DNA of 64,000 nucleotides from Triglochin maritima (taxonomy: Eukaryota; Streptophyta; Magnoliopsida; Alismatales; Juncaginaceae): the NCBI GenBank assembly GCA_963682175.1, contig OY821771.1, forward strand, positions 15,871,001 through 15,935,000, read 5' to 3'. Made by a program: the position numbers and the translations under genes. The notes below the pieces were generated by a model. That model was given only the letters and a program-made list of their open reading frames with translations. It ran no database searches and was not told the origin of the DNA. Below are positions 32,925-46,012 of this stretch, one piece after another. Every line of letters begins with the position of its first letter. The first letter of the stretch is position 1.

Positions 32925-35900
32925 TTACCGGAATAACTCTGGATACTGCTTCCTGACATCCTCCTCAATCTCCCAGGTAGCCTCTCTGTCAGTGTGATGC
33001 TGCCACCTGACCTTCACCATCGGAATCGCTCTCCTCCTGAGCTGATGTACCATCTGATCCACAATCTCGACTGGTCTCTCGTCTAATGACAAATCCTGCT
33101 GGATTTCCGGTACTGATATCTCTATCACATGAGCTGGATCGGCCACGTACTTCCTCAACATAGAAACATGGAAGACGTTGTGAAGTCCTGCGAACTGTGG
33201 TGGTAGTGCAATCCTATATGCCACCTCACCGACCCGATCCAATATCTCAAAAGGTCCAACATATCTCGGACTCAGCTTCCCCTTCTTCCCGAATCTCATC
33301 ACACCTCTGGAAGGTGAGATCTTCAGGAAGACATGATCTCCTACATCAAAAGTCAGCTCACGCCTCCGCGTATCAGCATAACTCTTCTGCCTGCTCTGCG
33401 CCGTAGCTAGTCGTCTCCGAATCACGTCGACCTTCTCTGAATACAACTGGATAATGTCAGGTCCAACTAGCTGTCTCTCGCCCACATCACTCCAGCATAC
33501 CGGCGATCTACACGGTCTCCCGTATAATGCCTCATAGGGTGCCATCCCAATACTCGAATGGTAGCTGTTGTTGTAGGCGAACTCGATCAACGGCAAATGC
33601 TCATCCCAATGCCCGGCCCAGTCCAGTGTACACGCTCTCAGCATGTCCTCCAATGTCTGTATCGTCCGCTCTGACTGGCCATCTGTCTGTGGGTGGAAAG
33701 CTGTGCTAAACTTCAGACGTGTCCCCAGTGCTCTGTGTAGGCTCTCCCAAAATCTCGAAGTGAATCTGGGATCTCTGTCTGAAATGATACTGACTGGTAC
33801 GCCATGAAGTCTGACAATCTCCTCAATATATAACTTAGCTAGACCCTCCAGAGCAAGAGTGGTCTTAATAGCTAAGAAATGCGCCGACTTGGTCAGTCGA
33901 TCGACTAAAACCCAAATCGCATCGTGGAATCTCCGCGTCTTCGGTAGCCCCGTAACAAAATCCATCGTCACGTACTCCCACTTCCACTCGGGCAACTCAA
34001 TCCTCTGCATCTGCCCTGCTGGTCTCTGGTGCTCGATCTTCACCTGCTGACAGACCAAACACCTCGACACGAAGTCTGCAACGTCCTTCTTCATACCTCG
34101 CCACCAGAAGTTCCGCTGCAGGTCTTTGTACATCTTGGTGCTCCCTGGATGAATGGAATATCTCGATCTGTGTGCCTCCTCCATGATATCATGTCTCAGG
34201 TCCTCTGTCTTCGGCACCCAGATACGGTCTCTGAATCTCAGACCTCCGTCCACTCCAACTCTGAAGTCTGACCCATCTCTGGCAGCTAACTGTAACAAAC
34301 TGCTCAACTCCTCATCTGTAGTCTGAGCATGAATCACTGCTGATACTGTCTGAGGCTCTACTCTCAATCTGGCAATCACTGCGCCCTCAGAGCTATCAGC
34401 AAATGGCCTCCACTCTGCCAAGGACTCTAGCAGTCTCCACTCCTGAATGCATAGGCCTGCTACTGATACCTCCACCTTCCGGCTCAAAGCGTCTGCAACT
34501 GTGTTCGCCTTCCCCGGATGGTAAGAGATAGTGAAGTCATAGTCCTTAATGAACTCAAGCCATCTGCGCTGCCTCATGTTCAGCTCCTTCTGCGAGAACA
34601 GGTACTTCAGACTCTGATGATCTGTAAACACCTCGAACTGCTCGCCATAAAGATAGTGTCTCCAGGTCTTCAGTGCGTGAACCACTGCTGCTAACTCCAA
34701 ATCATGTGTCGGGTAATTCCTCTCATGGACCTTCAGTTGTCTGGATGCGTACGCGATCACCCTCCCGTGCTGCATAAGTACACATCCTAAGCCAACACCT
34801 GAAGCGTCGCTATAAATCACGAATCCACCCATGCCACTCGGCAATGATAAAACTGGTGCTGTGGTCAACAGTCTCTTCAGCTCCTGAAAGCTGTCCTCGC
34901 ACTTCTGCGACCAAACAAAAGTGACTCCCTTCTGCGTCAGAGCCGTCAGTGGTGCTGCCAATCTCGAGAAGTCTTTGATGAAGCGACGGTAATAACCCGC
35001 CAGTCCAACAAAGCTCCTAATCTCCGTCACGCTCGTAGGGGTCCTCCACTGTGTCACCGCCTCTACCTTCGCCGGATCCACTGATATCCCCTCTGCCGAT
35101 ACAATGTGTCCGAGGAATGCCACTCTGTCCAACCAAAACTCGCACTTTGAGAACTTAGCATATAACTGCTGAGCCCTCAAGATGCTGAGTACAATCCTCA
35201 GATGCTCTCTGTGCTGCTCCACATCTGGTGAATAGATCAAAATGTCATCCACGAAGACAATCACAAATATATCAATATACTGCCTGAATGTCCGGTGCAT
35301 CAGATCCATGAACGCTGCCGGAGCATTCGTCAATCCAAATGGCATCACCAAGAACTCATAGTGTCCATATCTCGTCCTAAAAGCTGTCTTCTGGATGTCC
35401 TCATCTCGGATCCTCAACTGGTGTTATCCTGAACGCAGGTCAATCTTCGAGAAAACCTTCGCTGACTGCAGCTGGTCAAAGAGGTCCTCAATCCTAGGTA
35501 AGGGATACCTATTCTTCACCGTCACCTGGTTCAGCATCCTGTAGTCTATGCACATCCTCAAGGATCCGTCCTTCTTCTTCACAAACAAAACTGGTGCACC
35601 CCAAGGCGAGACGCTCGGTCTTATAAATCCAGAGTCCATCAACTCCTGCAACTGCTTCTTCAACTCTGTCAACTCAGCAGGTGCCATCCGGTATGGAGCC
35701 TTCGACTGTGGTGTAGTGCCAGCTACCAACTCAATGCCGAACTCCAACTCCCGGTGTGGTGGTAAATCTGGAATCTCCGCTGGAAAAACATCCGCGAACT
35801 CCTGCACCACCTCAATGTCCTCTAGCCTCTGGGACTCTGCCTCCGCAACCACAAGTGTCGCCAGAAATGCTGCACAACCCTGCTGTAACAATCTCTGAGC

Positions 35901-37367
35901 TCTCACAGCAGATACAATAATGCGACCCCCTCTGCTTCTGATCCCTCTAATCAGAATATCAGGCAAACCCTTCCTCGGGATCAAAATCTTCTTCTCACGG
36001 CACAAGACTCGAACATCATATTGGGACAGCCAATCCATCCCAAGTATGACATCAAAGTCCTCCATCGGTAGCAAGACCAGGTCTGCCGGAAACTCCTGAT
36101 CTCCCGAAACAACCGTGGCGCCGGGGACAAATCTCCCCACAGTGCCCACCAGACCCAGGGGTGTGCTGACCTCCAACGTGGCAGTCAACATCGCAAGGGT
36201 ACAGCCCAACACTCCCGCAAATCGCTCTGAGATGAACGAGTGTGTCGCGCCACAATCAAATAACACCCTAGCTACTGAACCTGCGACAAGAAGTGTACCT
36301 TCCACCACAGCGCCTCCATCACGAGCCTCCTCTGCCTGGATGGTGTAAACCCTGCCGGTGCGCTGCCCCTGCTGGGGTCTGAAAGGTGGTCTACCTCCGC
36401 CTCCTCCTCTGCCTGGTGCGGGTAAACCTGGTGGTCTGCTCGGCCCAGCTCCTCGGCTCGGACAGTTCCTGATAAAGTGACCCAGCTGGCCACAACCATG
36501 ACACGCTCCGGGGGTGAAGCACGGCCCGGAGTGAAACCTCCCACAAGTACCACAAGGCTCAGGTCGTGGGACTGCAACTCCTGCTCCCTCGAATCGGGGC
36601 CTCTTGCCCGGATTCCCTCCAGTCTGACCTCCTGGCCTCCCAGAGAACCTACCTGATGGCCTCCTCTCATCCTGGTAGTTCTCCCTGTAGTCACGATCAA
36701 GAACAGAGGCACTCTTCACTGCATCGGCCAACGTGCTCGGCATGTGTGTCAGCACCTTCGTCCTCAACTGCTTCCGGAGCCCCCGGACGAACTTCCCAGC
36801 CCTCTGCTCCTGTGTAATATACATCTCGGGACAGTAACGCTCAAGGGCGTTGAACTTCCCGATGTAGCCTGCCAAGGTCATGTCTCCCTGCTGAAGACTC
36901 AGAAACTCCTCCCTCTTCGCATCCTGGACATGTTGCGGAAAATACTGCTCGTTGAACTCGCCAACGAACTCCTCCCAGGCTATATCATCTCGGTCCGCAA
37001 ACACCACTGCAGATGTGGACCTCCACCAGTTGGACGCAGCACCGCCCAAAACATAAGTAGCCAGGCCCACTCTCGCCTCTGGAGGACAACCAATAGCACT
37101 GAAGATCTTCTGCATCGTGAAGATCCACTCCTCCGCAGCCTCTGCGTCGTACTGCCCCAGAAAGGTAGGCGGATGCTGGCGCATAAACCGGTCATGCATA
37201 GCGCCAGTCCCCGTCTGCCCAGTCTGTGCCGTCTGCTGCTGTAGCATCTCTGTCAGACGTCCGACCGTATCGAACAACGTCCGACGCTCATCCTCCCAAG
37301 CCTCATCCCTCGCAGTCTCACTCTCACCGCGAGTATGGGCAACCGCCTTCCCCCGTCTAGGAGGCAT
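32925..37367 (-). pseudogene. gag-pol: Chromovirus gag-pol polyprotein with a premature stop in RT
   Basis: One frame of 1481 codons from [11 protein letters not shown]; an AG precedes this ATG and it was chosen over an upstream ATG at 37412. Approximate order: Gag 50-215; CCHC knuckle 289-302; protease with LFDCGATHS near 370 (Cys where Ser or Thr is usual); RT from about 500 with FVDD near 705; RNase H about 830-960; integrase about 1000-1290 with an HHCC-type finger and D, D, E core; chromodomain near the C-terminus ending [16 protein letters not shown] at 35424-35426 (codon 648) breaks RT right after SKIDLRSG; the same frame then continues to 32925. The chromodomain is thought to direct integration to heterochromatin. 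Confidence 0.93.
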
Positions 37368-37475
37368 CTGCCAAAGGAAACAAGACAATATCAATATAAT
37401 CTGTGCATGCATGATCCTCTAGACCTAACTCCTAACTCAAAGGTGGTTTCTTTGGACAAGTACGCCGAGATCAAC

Positions 37476-37487
37476 GTTCTGATACCA
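37476..37487 (-). promoter_or_regulatory. Element D primer binding site, one mismatch
   Basis: On the minus strand it reads TGGTATCAGAAC, one change from the initiator tRNA-Met complement seen at 30922-30933. It lies three bases from the 5' LTR. Confidence 0.8.
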
Positions 37488-37490
37488 AAT

Positions 37491-39432
37491 TGTAACGTAC
37501 CCGAAAACAGCGGAAAATTTAAACAATAATAAAGACCGTCAACGGTCAACACTGGGCACGTCACGGGAAACAAACCAACATATATAATATAAATATGATC
37601 CACGTGGAAGTCAAATATACAAACTGACTGTGATTACGACAAAAGCTATACAATATGTAATCACCTCAAAAGGAAGAGACTGACAACTACAAGATCTGAT
37701 CTCGGGGGCACCGTCCTCGGTCACCACCTGACTCTAAACCTGCTCGCTACCTGAAATGCAAACAACAAACATGCCTGAGTTCCCTGAAGGAACCCCGTAT
37801 ACCAAACCTCCTAAAAATATAAAAAGGAATTAAAGACAATGCAATGCTATGCACATGATCATCCGCCTCGGGCCCACAATAATGCCCTCACCGCCTCCGC
37901 GGCACTGGACCACTCCTGCCACTAGGGTCAAGTCAGTCCACCGCTGCCTCACAAGGGTCAGTCGACACCACTGCTCCCCAAAAAGTGCAGGAAGGAACCC
38001 CTGGTACACGCCGCACCCAAGGAGCGAGTCAGCCTGCCGAATACACAACTCGGGTCAGACGACAGCCACTGCTCCCCCAAGAGTCGCCTAGCGCGCACCC
38101 TGCCGGAACATCCTCGGCCTACCGCTAAACCCTCGCAAACTGCCCAAGGTTTACGGTACACATCCCTCACACCCCGCTCGGTAAGAGAGGAAAAAGTACA
38201 ACAATAATACGCCTTCGTCGAAGGTGAAATCCGTAGCTCTCAAAGCCGGTAATCAACCGTCGCCTCGGAGCCGGTAGTCGACCTGACATCGACGGATCGC
38301 GTGTGGATAAATCCACCAACCTGCGGTAGATCGGTCGACCGCTAAAAGCACACCGGTCGACCGGTCCCCCACACAGTACACAGTACTGTACAAATAAGTC
38401 TACCGGTCGAACCACGCCAACCGAATTACCGACCAATCGGTCGAACAAAAGTCATCTAGCGGTCGACCGTTTGGATGGTCTACGCTATACAATTTTATAT
38501 AATATATATATCCGACCGGTCGAACCAAGGGGCCGTTCGACCGATAACAGGACTTTTCGCATTTTGCCTAAGTGATATTCGGTCGACCGGAACTGTGATA
38601 CAGTTCGACCGAATCAACACAGGCACTCTACCGCTTAAATAAAATGCTCAGTCGGTCGACCGAAAGTTAAAGAGCGGTCGACCGTTTTGATGGTCAAAGC
38701 TCCCAACCGACTAAGCATCAAATGGATCGGTCGAACAAGGTTAAGGACGTTCGACCGTTTAATAAGTCAAAATCCCCAACCGACCCATTCTCATTGTTAT
38801 TCGGTCGACCGGCTAAGTGGTCCCGTTCGACTGATAACAACATATCCCCTTTTTCCCGCACAAATCTGGCATAACGGTCGACCGTCTAACGACATCGTTC
38901 GACCGTTTGCGGGTAAACATCAATATAATAATAGGATCGGTCGACTGCCCACAGGCACCGGTCGACCGATCGTCGTCTTCAACCTCTGAATTGGTTGAAT
39001 TCCGACGGGGAATTCGACACCAACGTCGATCCCCAACACTCACAAGGCATATGTGAGTTATATTGAAGATTTGGCATACCTTTTTGACGGTTGTGGAAGT
39101 CTCCCGAGCTTGAATCACTTCACTCCTCTTCTTCTTCCTTCTTCTCCTTCTTCTCCTCTTCTTCTACTTCACCTTCTTCTTCTTCTTCTCCGACATACAC
39201 TTCCTCTCACTCTCTGTTAAGCCACGAATGAAGAAAACGTTTTCAGCTAATCCTCACATTCCTATTTATACTAAAAACCTAATCTTATCTTCAACTCACC
39301 TCCAAATCCTCCAATCCAAACAATCCACTTCATCCTCCACATGTCTAACACCTCCACCTCTTCATGCATGATTAATTAGGGTTAATTAGGTTTAGTTTAA
39401 TTTAATTAGGTTGCTTAGATTAAGTTATTACA
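37491..39432 (-). repeat. Chromovirus LTR 2 (5' LTR of element D)
   Basis: 1942 bp, near-identical to LTR 1. TATA-like box on the minus strand at 39263-39270. Carries the same palindrome array with only a few substitutions. Confidence 0.9.
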
Positions 39433-39439
39433 ATACTAG

Positions 39440-40956
39440 TGTGGGATCGTGAGGTTCTCTAATTCTAATAACTTTTAACCCTAATTACCTACTTGTTTAA
39501 TTGATCAAGTATATGCCGCAGAATTAAAACAAATAAACAAGCAAGCAAGGTAAAGGGAAGGAAATATGCAAACCACAATGAAGACGGAGGATTTTTACCC
39601 CACCCGAGTCCTAGTCCTCTCTTGCAAACTCCGCTCGAATCACCGAGCTCCGCTCATGACTTCACTAACCACTCCCCATTCCGGTCCGGGACAGAATGCC
39701 TTTACAAGTCTTCAAGCTCGCGAACAACCCTCGCCGAGCTTGGCTCCTCCTCTCACAATCCGAGAGGATCACTTCGGGCTCTCACTGAAGTCTATACTCT
39801 TGTCTTGAGCTTTCACCAAGACCCTTTCTTCTTTGATAATGTTTGAGTGGAACAACACTCTTTAATCTTGAGCACACTTGAGTAGAATATGGAATTGATT
39901 ACTAAGTGTGGAAGGTTTTGAGTTTTTGAGTGTGTGGAGTTTTCTCTCTAATGTAGGGGACAATATGGAGTAGGAGAGTTGTGTTAAAATGTATTTTACA
40001 ACTCTATTTATAAGCTCCTGAAGAGTTATAGCCGTTGGGGATGAAATGAGTAAAGATTGTGTAAGATACACAAACAGAAATTTGCAGGACCCAATTCAGA
40101 TAAAGTTCGGTCGACCGAATCGGGTAAAACGGTCGACCGTTTGGCAATTTTGACCAAGTTCGGTCGACCGGTTAAGGAATGGTCGACCGCCAAAGGCTAT
40201 GACTTAGGTACACTTAAGTGATCGATCGAACACCGAGATAGGTTCGGTCGACCGATTTATAACAGGCTCTACGGGGTTGACAAACAAGAACCTATTCGGT
40301 CGACCGAAAACCAACGTGCAGTTTGGGTTTGTCGAGATATCTTAGTTCGGTCGACCGAACAAGGTCCTCGGTCGACCGATACACTAAATGTATTTTGGGG
40401 TATATGGAAATAATACGAATACGACCATTGGGTATAATACGACAAATCTAATGGTCGGATAAATAAGTTTGCACGGTTGACCGAAAAGGTATGCATGGTC
40501 GACTGAAACTGGGCAGTAAAACACTAACAGGATTTATGATCACTCGGTCAACCGAACGGTCTATTTCGGTCGACCAAATGTGGGTAGACAATTCAGGTTA
40601 AGTGTTTAGTGTTTTCCGGACTAAGTTTGGGTGATCTATTGAAGTCCAAATTATATGAAATTTTGTGTGTGACTTCTATAAGGAACCTAGTGTGTATTTG
40701 AGTAGGTTTTAGCTCAAGTATGCTCAATTTACACAATGTTCCTAAGACTCAAAGAAATGCAAATTACATGTTTTCAAATGAGCTTGATTACATGTCTTGA
40801 CTTGATTTCCTTTCTTACTTGAGTCTTGATCACCTGTAAAAGTTAGCACAAAGCAATATATATGCAATGCAATATGTGTGCTACTCTACATTTATTTATA
40901 ATTAAGATTAGGTTGATTAAATCATCAAAACATAGATTAAGGCCAAAAAACCAACA
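39440..40956 (-). mobile_element. Solo copia LTR, TSD ACTAG
   Basis: 1517 bp from TGTGGGATCGTGAGG to AAGGCCAAAAAACCAACA. Flanked by ACTAG at 39435-39439 and 40957-40961. TATA-like box on the minus strand near 40005. Paired GGTCGACC cores (for example 40109/40131 and 40162/40181) lie upstream of it in minus-strand orientation. Inserted in Athila leader sequence. Confidence 0.9.
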
Positions 40957-41501
40957 ACTAGAACGTAGAAGTAGGTGAGAAGAAGATGACTCAGAGAAGA
41001 AGGGAAGAATCCCTAAAATTAGCATTGGTAGAGGGTGAGGGTAGAAGCCTAGTCTAGCAAATACAACTCAAATAAGCTTAGGCTGGTTATGGGTCCTTAA
41101 GCTAGACGACGCCTAACTTCGAGCTCACGCGGTCTCAACATGCCTCACCTCCCTACGACAAAGACCATAGAGCAAAGAAAGTGAGACAAGATCTGGAGAT
41201 CTCGTCTATCTTGCTATTGTCAAAGTGGGCGACACCGATCAGGCTATAACGGTCGTGACCAGATCACTCTCCCAATGCGCCTGGGTCTTAATGGCCAATG
41301 TCTACTTGATTTTAGATTAAGGCTTCACTTGAGTGTGGTTTGTGGGGCTAAGGGAGGGGTGATGAAATCCCCCACCTTATCTTTAGACTATAGGTGGTGC
41401 CCTTTAAAGAGTTTTGAAATCTTAGGCTAGCAAGCAACCCACCAAACAAGCACTCACCTCACTCTTGTTACACTACACCTTACTAACTAATGCATGCTCT
41501 C
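40957..41501 (-). other. Athila-like element F leader, distal part
   Basis: Matches the element B leader at about 46125-46660 in the same orientation (AACGTAGAAGTAGGTGAGAAGAAG, here 40962 onward). Non-coding. It continues at 48575 after the insertion of element B. Confidence 0.78.
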
Positions 41502-42914
41502 TGTTGAACGTTTTAATTAAACCGCAAGTGCACGGCCGCGATGAACCGGTGGCAAGTACGGGTCGTCCTCAGGGAGGTGAGCAGCCTCTTGTTTGTACGA
41601 AATCAAGTGGCGCAAAAATGGAGAAGATGATTGATTATGCTACTCTACACTAAACTACTCTAAGAAGTATGAAAGGTGAAAGAAGCAAACAAACGATGAA
41701 ATAAGAACTAAGCTAAGAACAAAACAAGAATGCTGGAATTTCAGGAAGGTAAAACCCCTAAGGGGTGGAGTGAGTGCACACAAGCAAAGAGGTGGGTGTA
41801 GAATACATTCTTTAAGCACATGAAGGTGGTGTTTATCAAGCATAGGAAGTGTCTTAATGTTATGGCAAAACCTATCAATCTATTCACCAACTTAGTTGAT
41901 TAACATTTACATATGCAAGGTGTTTATTTCAGAACCTAAACAAGCATGAGAGGTGTCTAATCATTTTGGCAAAACTCATCAAGTTGTAAATTCTATCCTA
42001 AACAAGCAAGCATACATTCATGTTTAATCAAAACATTGAAATTAAAGCATTTATCCCATTCTCTAATGCATGTATGTACATCTACTCCACCCCCCAAAAG
42101 GGGATGGAACTACTCACTAAACATTACACTAATTATTAAACTATGGAAAGAAAGCATATTAAAACTAAGCTAGAATTAAAAGACGATTAAACTACAACAT
42201 GCACAACAATAAAAGAAGCATAAAACAAACAATGAAAGAAACACAAAACTTTATTGATAAAATGACTCACATTAAAAGTAGCATCCTCCTACTTTAGTGT
42301 GTGCTTCAAGGCCTCACTTCTAGTAGGAAGAATAGCCACTTAAAATATGGAGTGATTACAATGGAAGGTGAAGAGTTCTATTTATAGCCATGGAAAAAGG
42401 CAAACCGGGACAATCTCCCGATGTGGGACTAAACAAACACCAAAAATAGCCTAAACGAACATTAATACAAGTCCAGGAGAAATTTGAGCGCATTTGGGCC
42501 AAAAGTGACCGCCAATTAGCGGTCTTGGACCGCTAATTAGCGGTCTACAGTGTCCGGATCGCTCTGAAATTTCTTGTGGGCTTTTCTGGAAGGCTTTTTT
42601 GGTATTTGATGCATCTAGTTTGCATGTTGGAGCTCCGACCCGAATAGAATTGCCAAAATACTCCCCATGATGGTGAGGAGTATTCTGTTTTGCTCTTAGG
42701 TCCTTCTGTCTTGCAATCAGGTCCTTCTTCCTTGCATCTTGGTCCCCAGATCTTACAATTCAGTCCTTTTTCCCAGCTTTTGCGTCCTTTTATCCTTCAT
42801 CTCTTCAAACCTATTTATTCCTGAAAACTAAACATAAAACTCGTGACATAGCATTGTTTAGGTGAAAGATAATGGATATAAGATACAAATATAAGCATGA
42901 AATGATGTCAATCA
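41502..42914 (-). repeat. Element B 3' LTR
   Basis: Plus-strand reading TGTTGAACG to GATGTCAATCA. Palindrome pair at 42507-42524 and 42528-42545. Followed by ATACCCCCACACCTAAC, the complement of the PPT. Confidence 0.92.
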
Positions 42915-44500
42915 AATACCCCCACACCTAACTTTTGCTAGTCCCGAGCAAAACAAAGAAAGAGAAAAGCATACGAAAAAACAAGAAATCCTAACTCACT
43001 TTCGTAGGAATCACGGTTGCACTTAGCACGTGCAACAAGCCGTTAAACCTCCTTGTCGCCAAGGAGGAGGAGTGTTGTCTCCTGAGGGTTTTCAACGGAT
43101 ATACCCACAAAATCCGAACAAGATGCATTAATCAATCTAGCTACACGACTCGTTGGACTTATATTGTCGATCATGGGACGCGGTAATACTACGGGTCGAC
43201 TCTATATATGTAATCGGTCCACACACCTAGCCTAATGAGTTATTCGTGAGAGTTAGTTAAGGACTTAAGTGAAAGACATGGGCAACCTTAACTTCTGAAT
43301 GTGATACAATGTGTAGAGTCCATTTTGGTTCTTATTTGCTTTTTTTTTCATCATTTTTTTTCTTTGGAGCATTTTATTGGTTGGTGTTTGATTCTCCCAG
43401 GGTCAGGTTTCGTGCATCATTGCCTATGAGGACTTACACTATCACGTACACCTTCCCCCAAATCTCCACATAGGGCGATCCCTACCACCCGTGTAACGGG
43501 AGTTCGGTCGGTGCATCTCAAGTCAGATGACTCGAAAGCACCAGGCACAAAGTCCCCTCAGACCTACTTTCCCGAGTGATAGGAGCCGTGCGAGAAGAGA
43601 GAACACCACTTATTTATCTACATGGGAACCAAAACCCCTACACTTAAGTTTCACAAAAAGAGATTAAGGGCCTTGACTACGACAAACTTCATTATACTAA
43701 CAGACACGAATTATTTGACTCACTAGGTTCAGGGTGGACTTCTTTAAATGTTAGAGTACTGCAACCCTATGATTACACGCCCCCCGAGGGAAAACCGGGG
43801 TGCATCCTAACGACTCGATAAGACCTAAAGCCAGTAAACTAGAAATCCTAATGCATCAAGTTCAAGACAATTTTGGGAGCTTTCTTTTTACTTTGCCTCT
43901 CAACGGTTTTGCACATGCTAAACACACGCAAAACCCACAAAAACATTTTCTTTCGCAAACACATGAAGATTTTGAAAGAAATGTGAACATTTTAAAGCAC
44001 TAGGCAAGCAAAAGAAGACAAGTCACCCAAGGATCATGGCAAACAAATATATCGATATTAAATGCGGCACACTAACATGACCCTAGCAGTACAAACAAAC
44101 GAAAATAAAACCAAAGGAAAAAGACTCGACTATGTACACACGTAAAACACCCCCCCACACCTACTTCATGCATTGTCCTCAATGAATGTGAACAAGATAC
44201 TACATGGATACATGCATGAAAAAGGAAAGATCTCACCAACATGAAGTACAAAGGGACGTTCAGGGTCATGTTGATGGACACAAACCCAAATTCCCTCAAA
44301 ACCTGTGAGAAGCTGAAGAAGGGAGATAAATACGTGAAGAGATTGGGCCCAAGTACACAAGGGTTGGGGCCCACAACAATCGATGCTCACTGAAGGAGTC
44401 TTTTATTACACACTTCTTTTTTTTTGAATATAACTATGTACAATCATAAGTTCCCATCTTCATTTGTCAAAAGACATCAAATGGGAATCTCAAAAGTGGG
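42915..44500 (-). other. Element B 3' non-coding region
   Basis: No supported ORF. Contains the terminal PPT complement (42915-42931), the hairpin, the AGGGCGATCCC block and an internal PPT-like complement ACCCCCCCACACCTACTTCATG near 44150-44170, collinear with A 13887-15512. Confidence 0.72.
43048..43067 (-). other. GNRA-loop hairpin of element B
   Basis: On the minus strand the sequence is identical to the element A hairpin (8-bp stem, GCGA loop), about 135 nt from the 3' LTR. Confidence 0.8.
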
Positions 44501-46012
44501 TCAATGTACTTGGAAAGGGAACATGACACCACGCGGGGCCAGAATACTCATGCGTGGGCCCCCTTCACAAAGAGCATAAGATGAAATGAGAGGTTCATGA
44601 ATTGGACGCAAAGGCGTCTCAATCAAAGGATCAAACTGAAAGAGCTTGAACCTCTCGAGAGTTTGGGAAATAAGGGGCAACGGAAGAAGAAAATCTTCTG
44701 TTGCGCTGCTGAAGTTATGATTGTCAATCCAAACTCTCCAACCAACTGGCTGGTGAGCCGGAACGAGGTCAAGAACCTCGTTAGGCATGTCCGACTCACC
44801 AGGCGAACAAAAAGTGGGTCTCATACCCAAGGTATCCTCTAAGGAACTCCTAATACCCTCATTAGCAATGTAGTTGTTTGATGTTCCATCATTTCCAAGA
44901 TGATCAGGAACAATAGTGAGAGGCAAACTCTCATCAGGTGGTTTGAAATTGAGGGTACTAGGGAGCTCTTGCTCCACCAGAGGTGAGTCCTTAAGGGGCA
45001 CAACATGAAGATCATGTGGCTCAAAGGCCATGGGACAAAAAGATAGGGCACAATCCTGTGCCGACTCATAATGAAATTGGTCCATGTTATTCTCAATTCG
45101 GATCGAATCCCCCACAATGTGATCGTGAATTGAAACCCCAAGTCCCTCAGACTGACTAGGAGTTTGACTCTGAAAGATTGTGCTTCGAATTTGTGAATGT
45201 GGTGGTGGTTCGATATCAAACGATGAATCCACATGTTGACAAGAAATGTCACCCTCCTTACGTTTACTTAAATGTTGTGTAATTTGACCCACATACATTT
45301 CCATAGTTTGCAGGGAATCGTGATTGGACTTCAACACATTTTGAGTGGTTTCCATGAACGTTTGGAGGGCTTGTTCCAAAGAATCAAGTTTGGGGTCAAC
45401 TGTGAGGTTCATGTCAGAATTTGGGAAATGGATGGGTTGGGTGGTGATGGGCTGAGAATGAGTCCAATGATTGGTCGTGGGGTATTGGTAGAATTCAGGA
45501 TATTCAGAAGGAGGGTACTGGGGTGGGAGTGATGTATAAGAATTTGAATAAGAATTATCTCCCCATGAATCCATCCTTCTCGGGTTGTACGCGGATGCAT
45601 AATGGTCATACTGAGCATTTTGGGAAAATGTATGCTCATACTCAGGCTCTGAGGGAACATAAGGACATTCCCCGCAAACATGACCACTCAACCCACAACA
45701 GCGACACGGTACGGCTACTGGAGCCACCGGTGCACTCATGTCTTCTACCACATGCATGAAAGAGGCCAAAGGTTCTTGCAATGTCTCAGTTTGATGACCA
45801 ACATATGATCCGACGTAACTAGATGGAGATCTAGCAGTCGGTGCCTCTCTCATATCACCCCTATATGAAGATTGCTCAGTCACACAATGAAGATTATCCC
45901 AACCATACGGGGTGTTTGTCTGAGCCACCCCAGGTTGCATGGGTCCGGAGTACCAGGGAGAATCGTCCTGGTCCCAACAATGATATGGATGGTCGCCCAT
46001 GTAACCATCCAT
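44501..46012 (-). CDS. gag: Gag-like protein of element B (knuckle, coiled coil, C-terminal module)
   Basis: 503 residues from MDGYMGDHPY without a stop; a longer frame upstream has only a GTG. A CCHC knuckle CRCCGLSGHVCGEC is at 103-116, followed by a Tyr/Pro/Ser-rich linker and a likely coiled coil at about 205-250 (VDPKLDSLEQALQTFM). The C-terminal half has CPMAFEPHDL and PVGWRVWIDNHN, also found in A and C. The capsid domain that should precede the knuckle and the protease that should follow the coiled coil are both missing, so it cannot form or mature particles by itself. It could bind RNA or join particles made by a relative (inference). Confidence 0.82.
   Translation of the reverse strand: MDGYMGDHPYHCWDQDDSPWYSGPMQPGVAQTNTPYGWDNLHCVTEQSSYRGDMREAPTARSPSSYVGSYVGHQTETLQEPLASFMHVVEDMSAPVAPVAVPCRCCGLSGHVCGECPYVPSEPEYEHTFSQNAQYDHYASAYNPRRMDSWGDNSYSNSYTSLPPQYPPSEYPEFYQYPTTNHWTHSQPITTQPIHFPNSDMNLTVDPKLDSLEQALQTFMETTQNVLKSNHDSLQTMEMYVGQITQHLSKRKEGDISCQHVDSSFDIEPPPHSQIRSTIFQSQTPSQSEGLGVSIHDHIVGDSIRIENNMDQFHYESAQDCALSFCPMAFEPHDLHVVPLKDSPLVEQELPSTLNFKPPDESLPLTIVPDHLGNDGTSNNYIANEGIRSSLEDTLGMRPTFCSPGESDMPNEVLDLVPAHQPVGWRVWIDNHNFSSATEDFLLPLPLISQTLERFKLFQFDPLIETPLRPIHEPLISSYALCEGGPRMSILAPRGVMFPFQVH

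Larger units (their letters stand above)
29350..39432 (-). mobile_element. Tandem chromovirus array (LTR-gagpol-LTR-gag)
   Basis: A segment of about 3.5 kb occurs twice in direct orientation (29350-32875 and 35904-39432), separated by the pol region. This is what results from unequal recombination between two copies, or from insertion of a multimeric element, followed by loss of the third LTR. On the right it abuts Athila leader sequence at 39433. On the left it ends at a breakpoint with filler DNA. Confidence 0.82.
30937..39432 (-). mobile_element. Element D: full-length Ty3/gypsy chromovirus (Tekay/Del-like)
   Basis: 8496 bp: 5' LTR 37491-39432, PBS, gag-pol 37367-32925, polypurine tract AAGGAGGGTAGAT against the 3' LTR 30937-32875. 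The near-identical LTRs point to a recent insertion or recent sequence exchange. It is autonomous in layout but its polymerase frame has a premature stop. No TSD can be tested because the left side continues into another chromovirus interior. Confidence 0.9.

Noticed and set aside
44072..44374. 100-codon minus-strand ORF with a counterpart in element A (14000-14335)
   Set aside because: It falls in the 3' non-coding region after the gag stop, begins at a non-ATG codon and the two versions differ by frame-changing indels.
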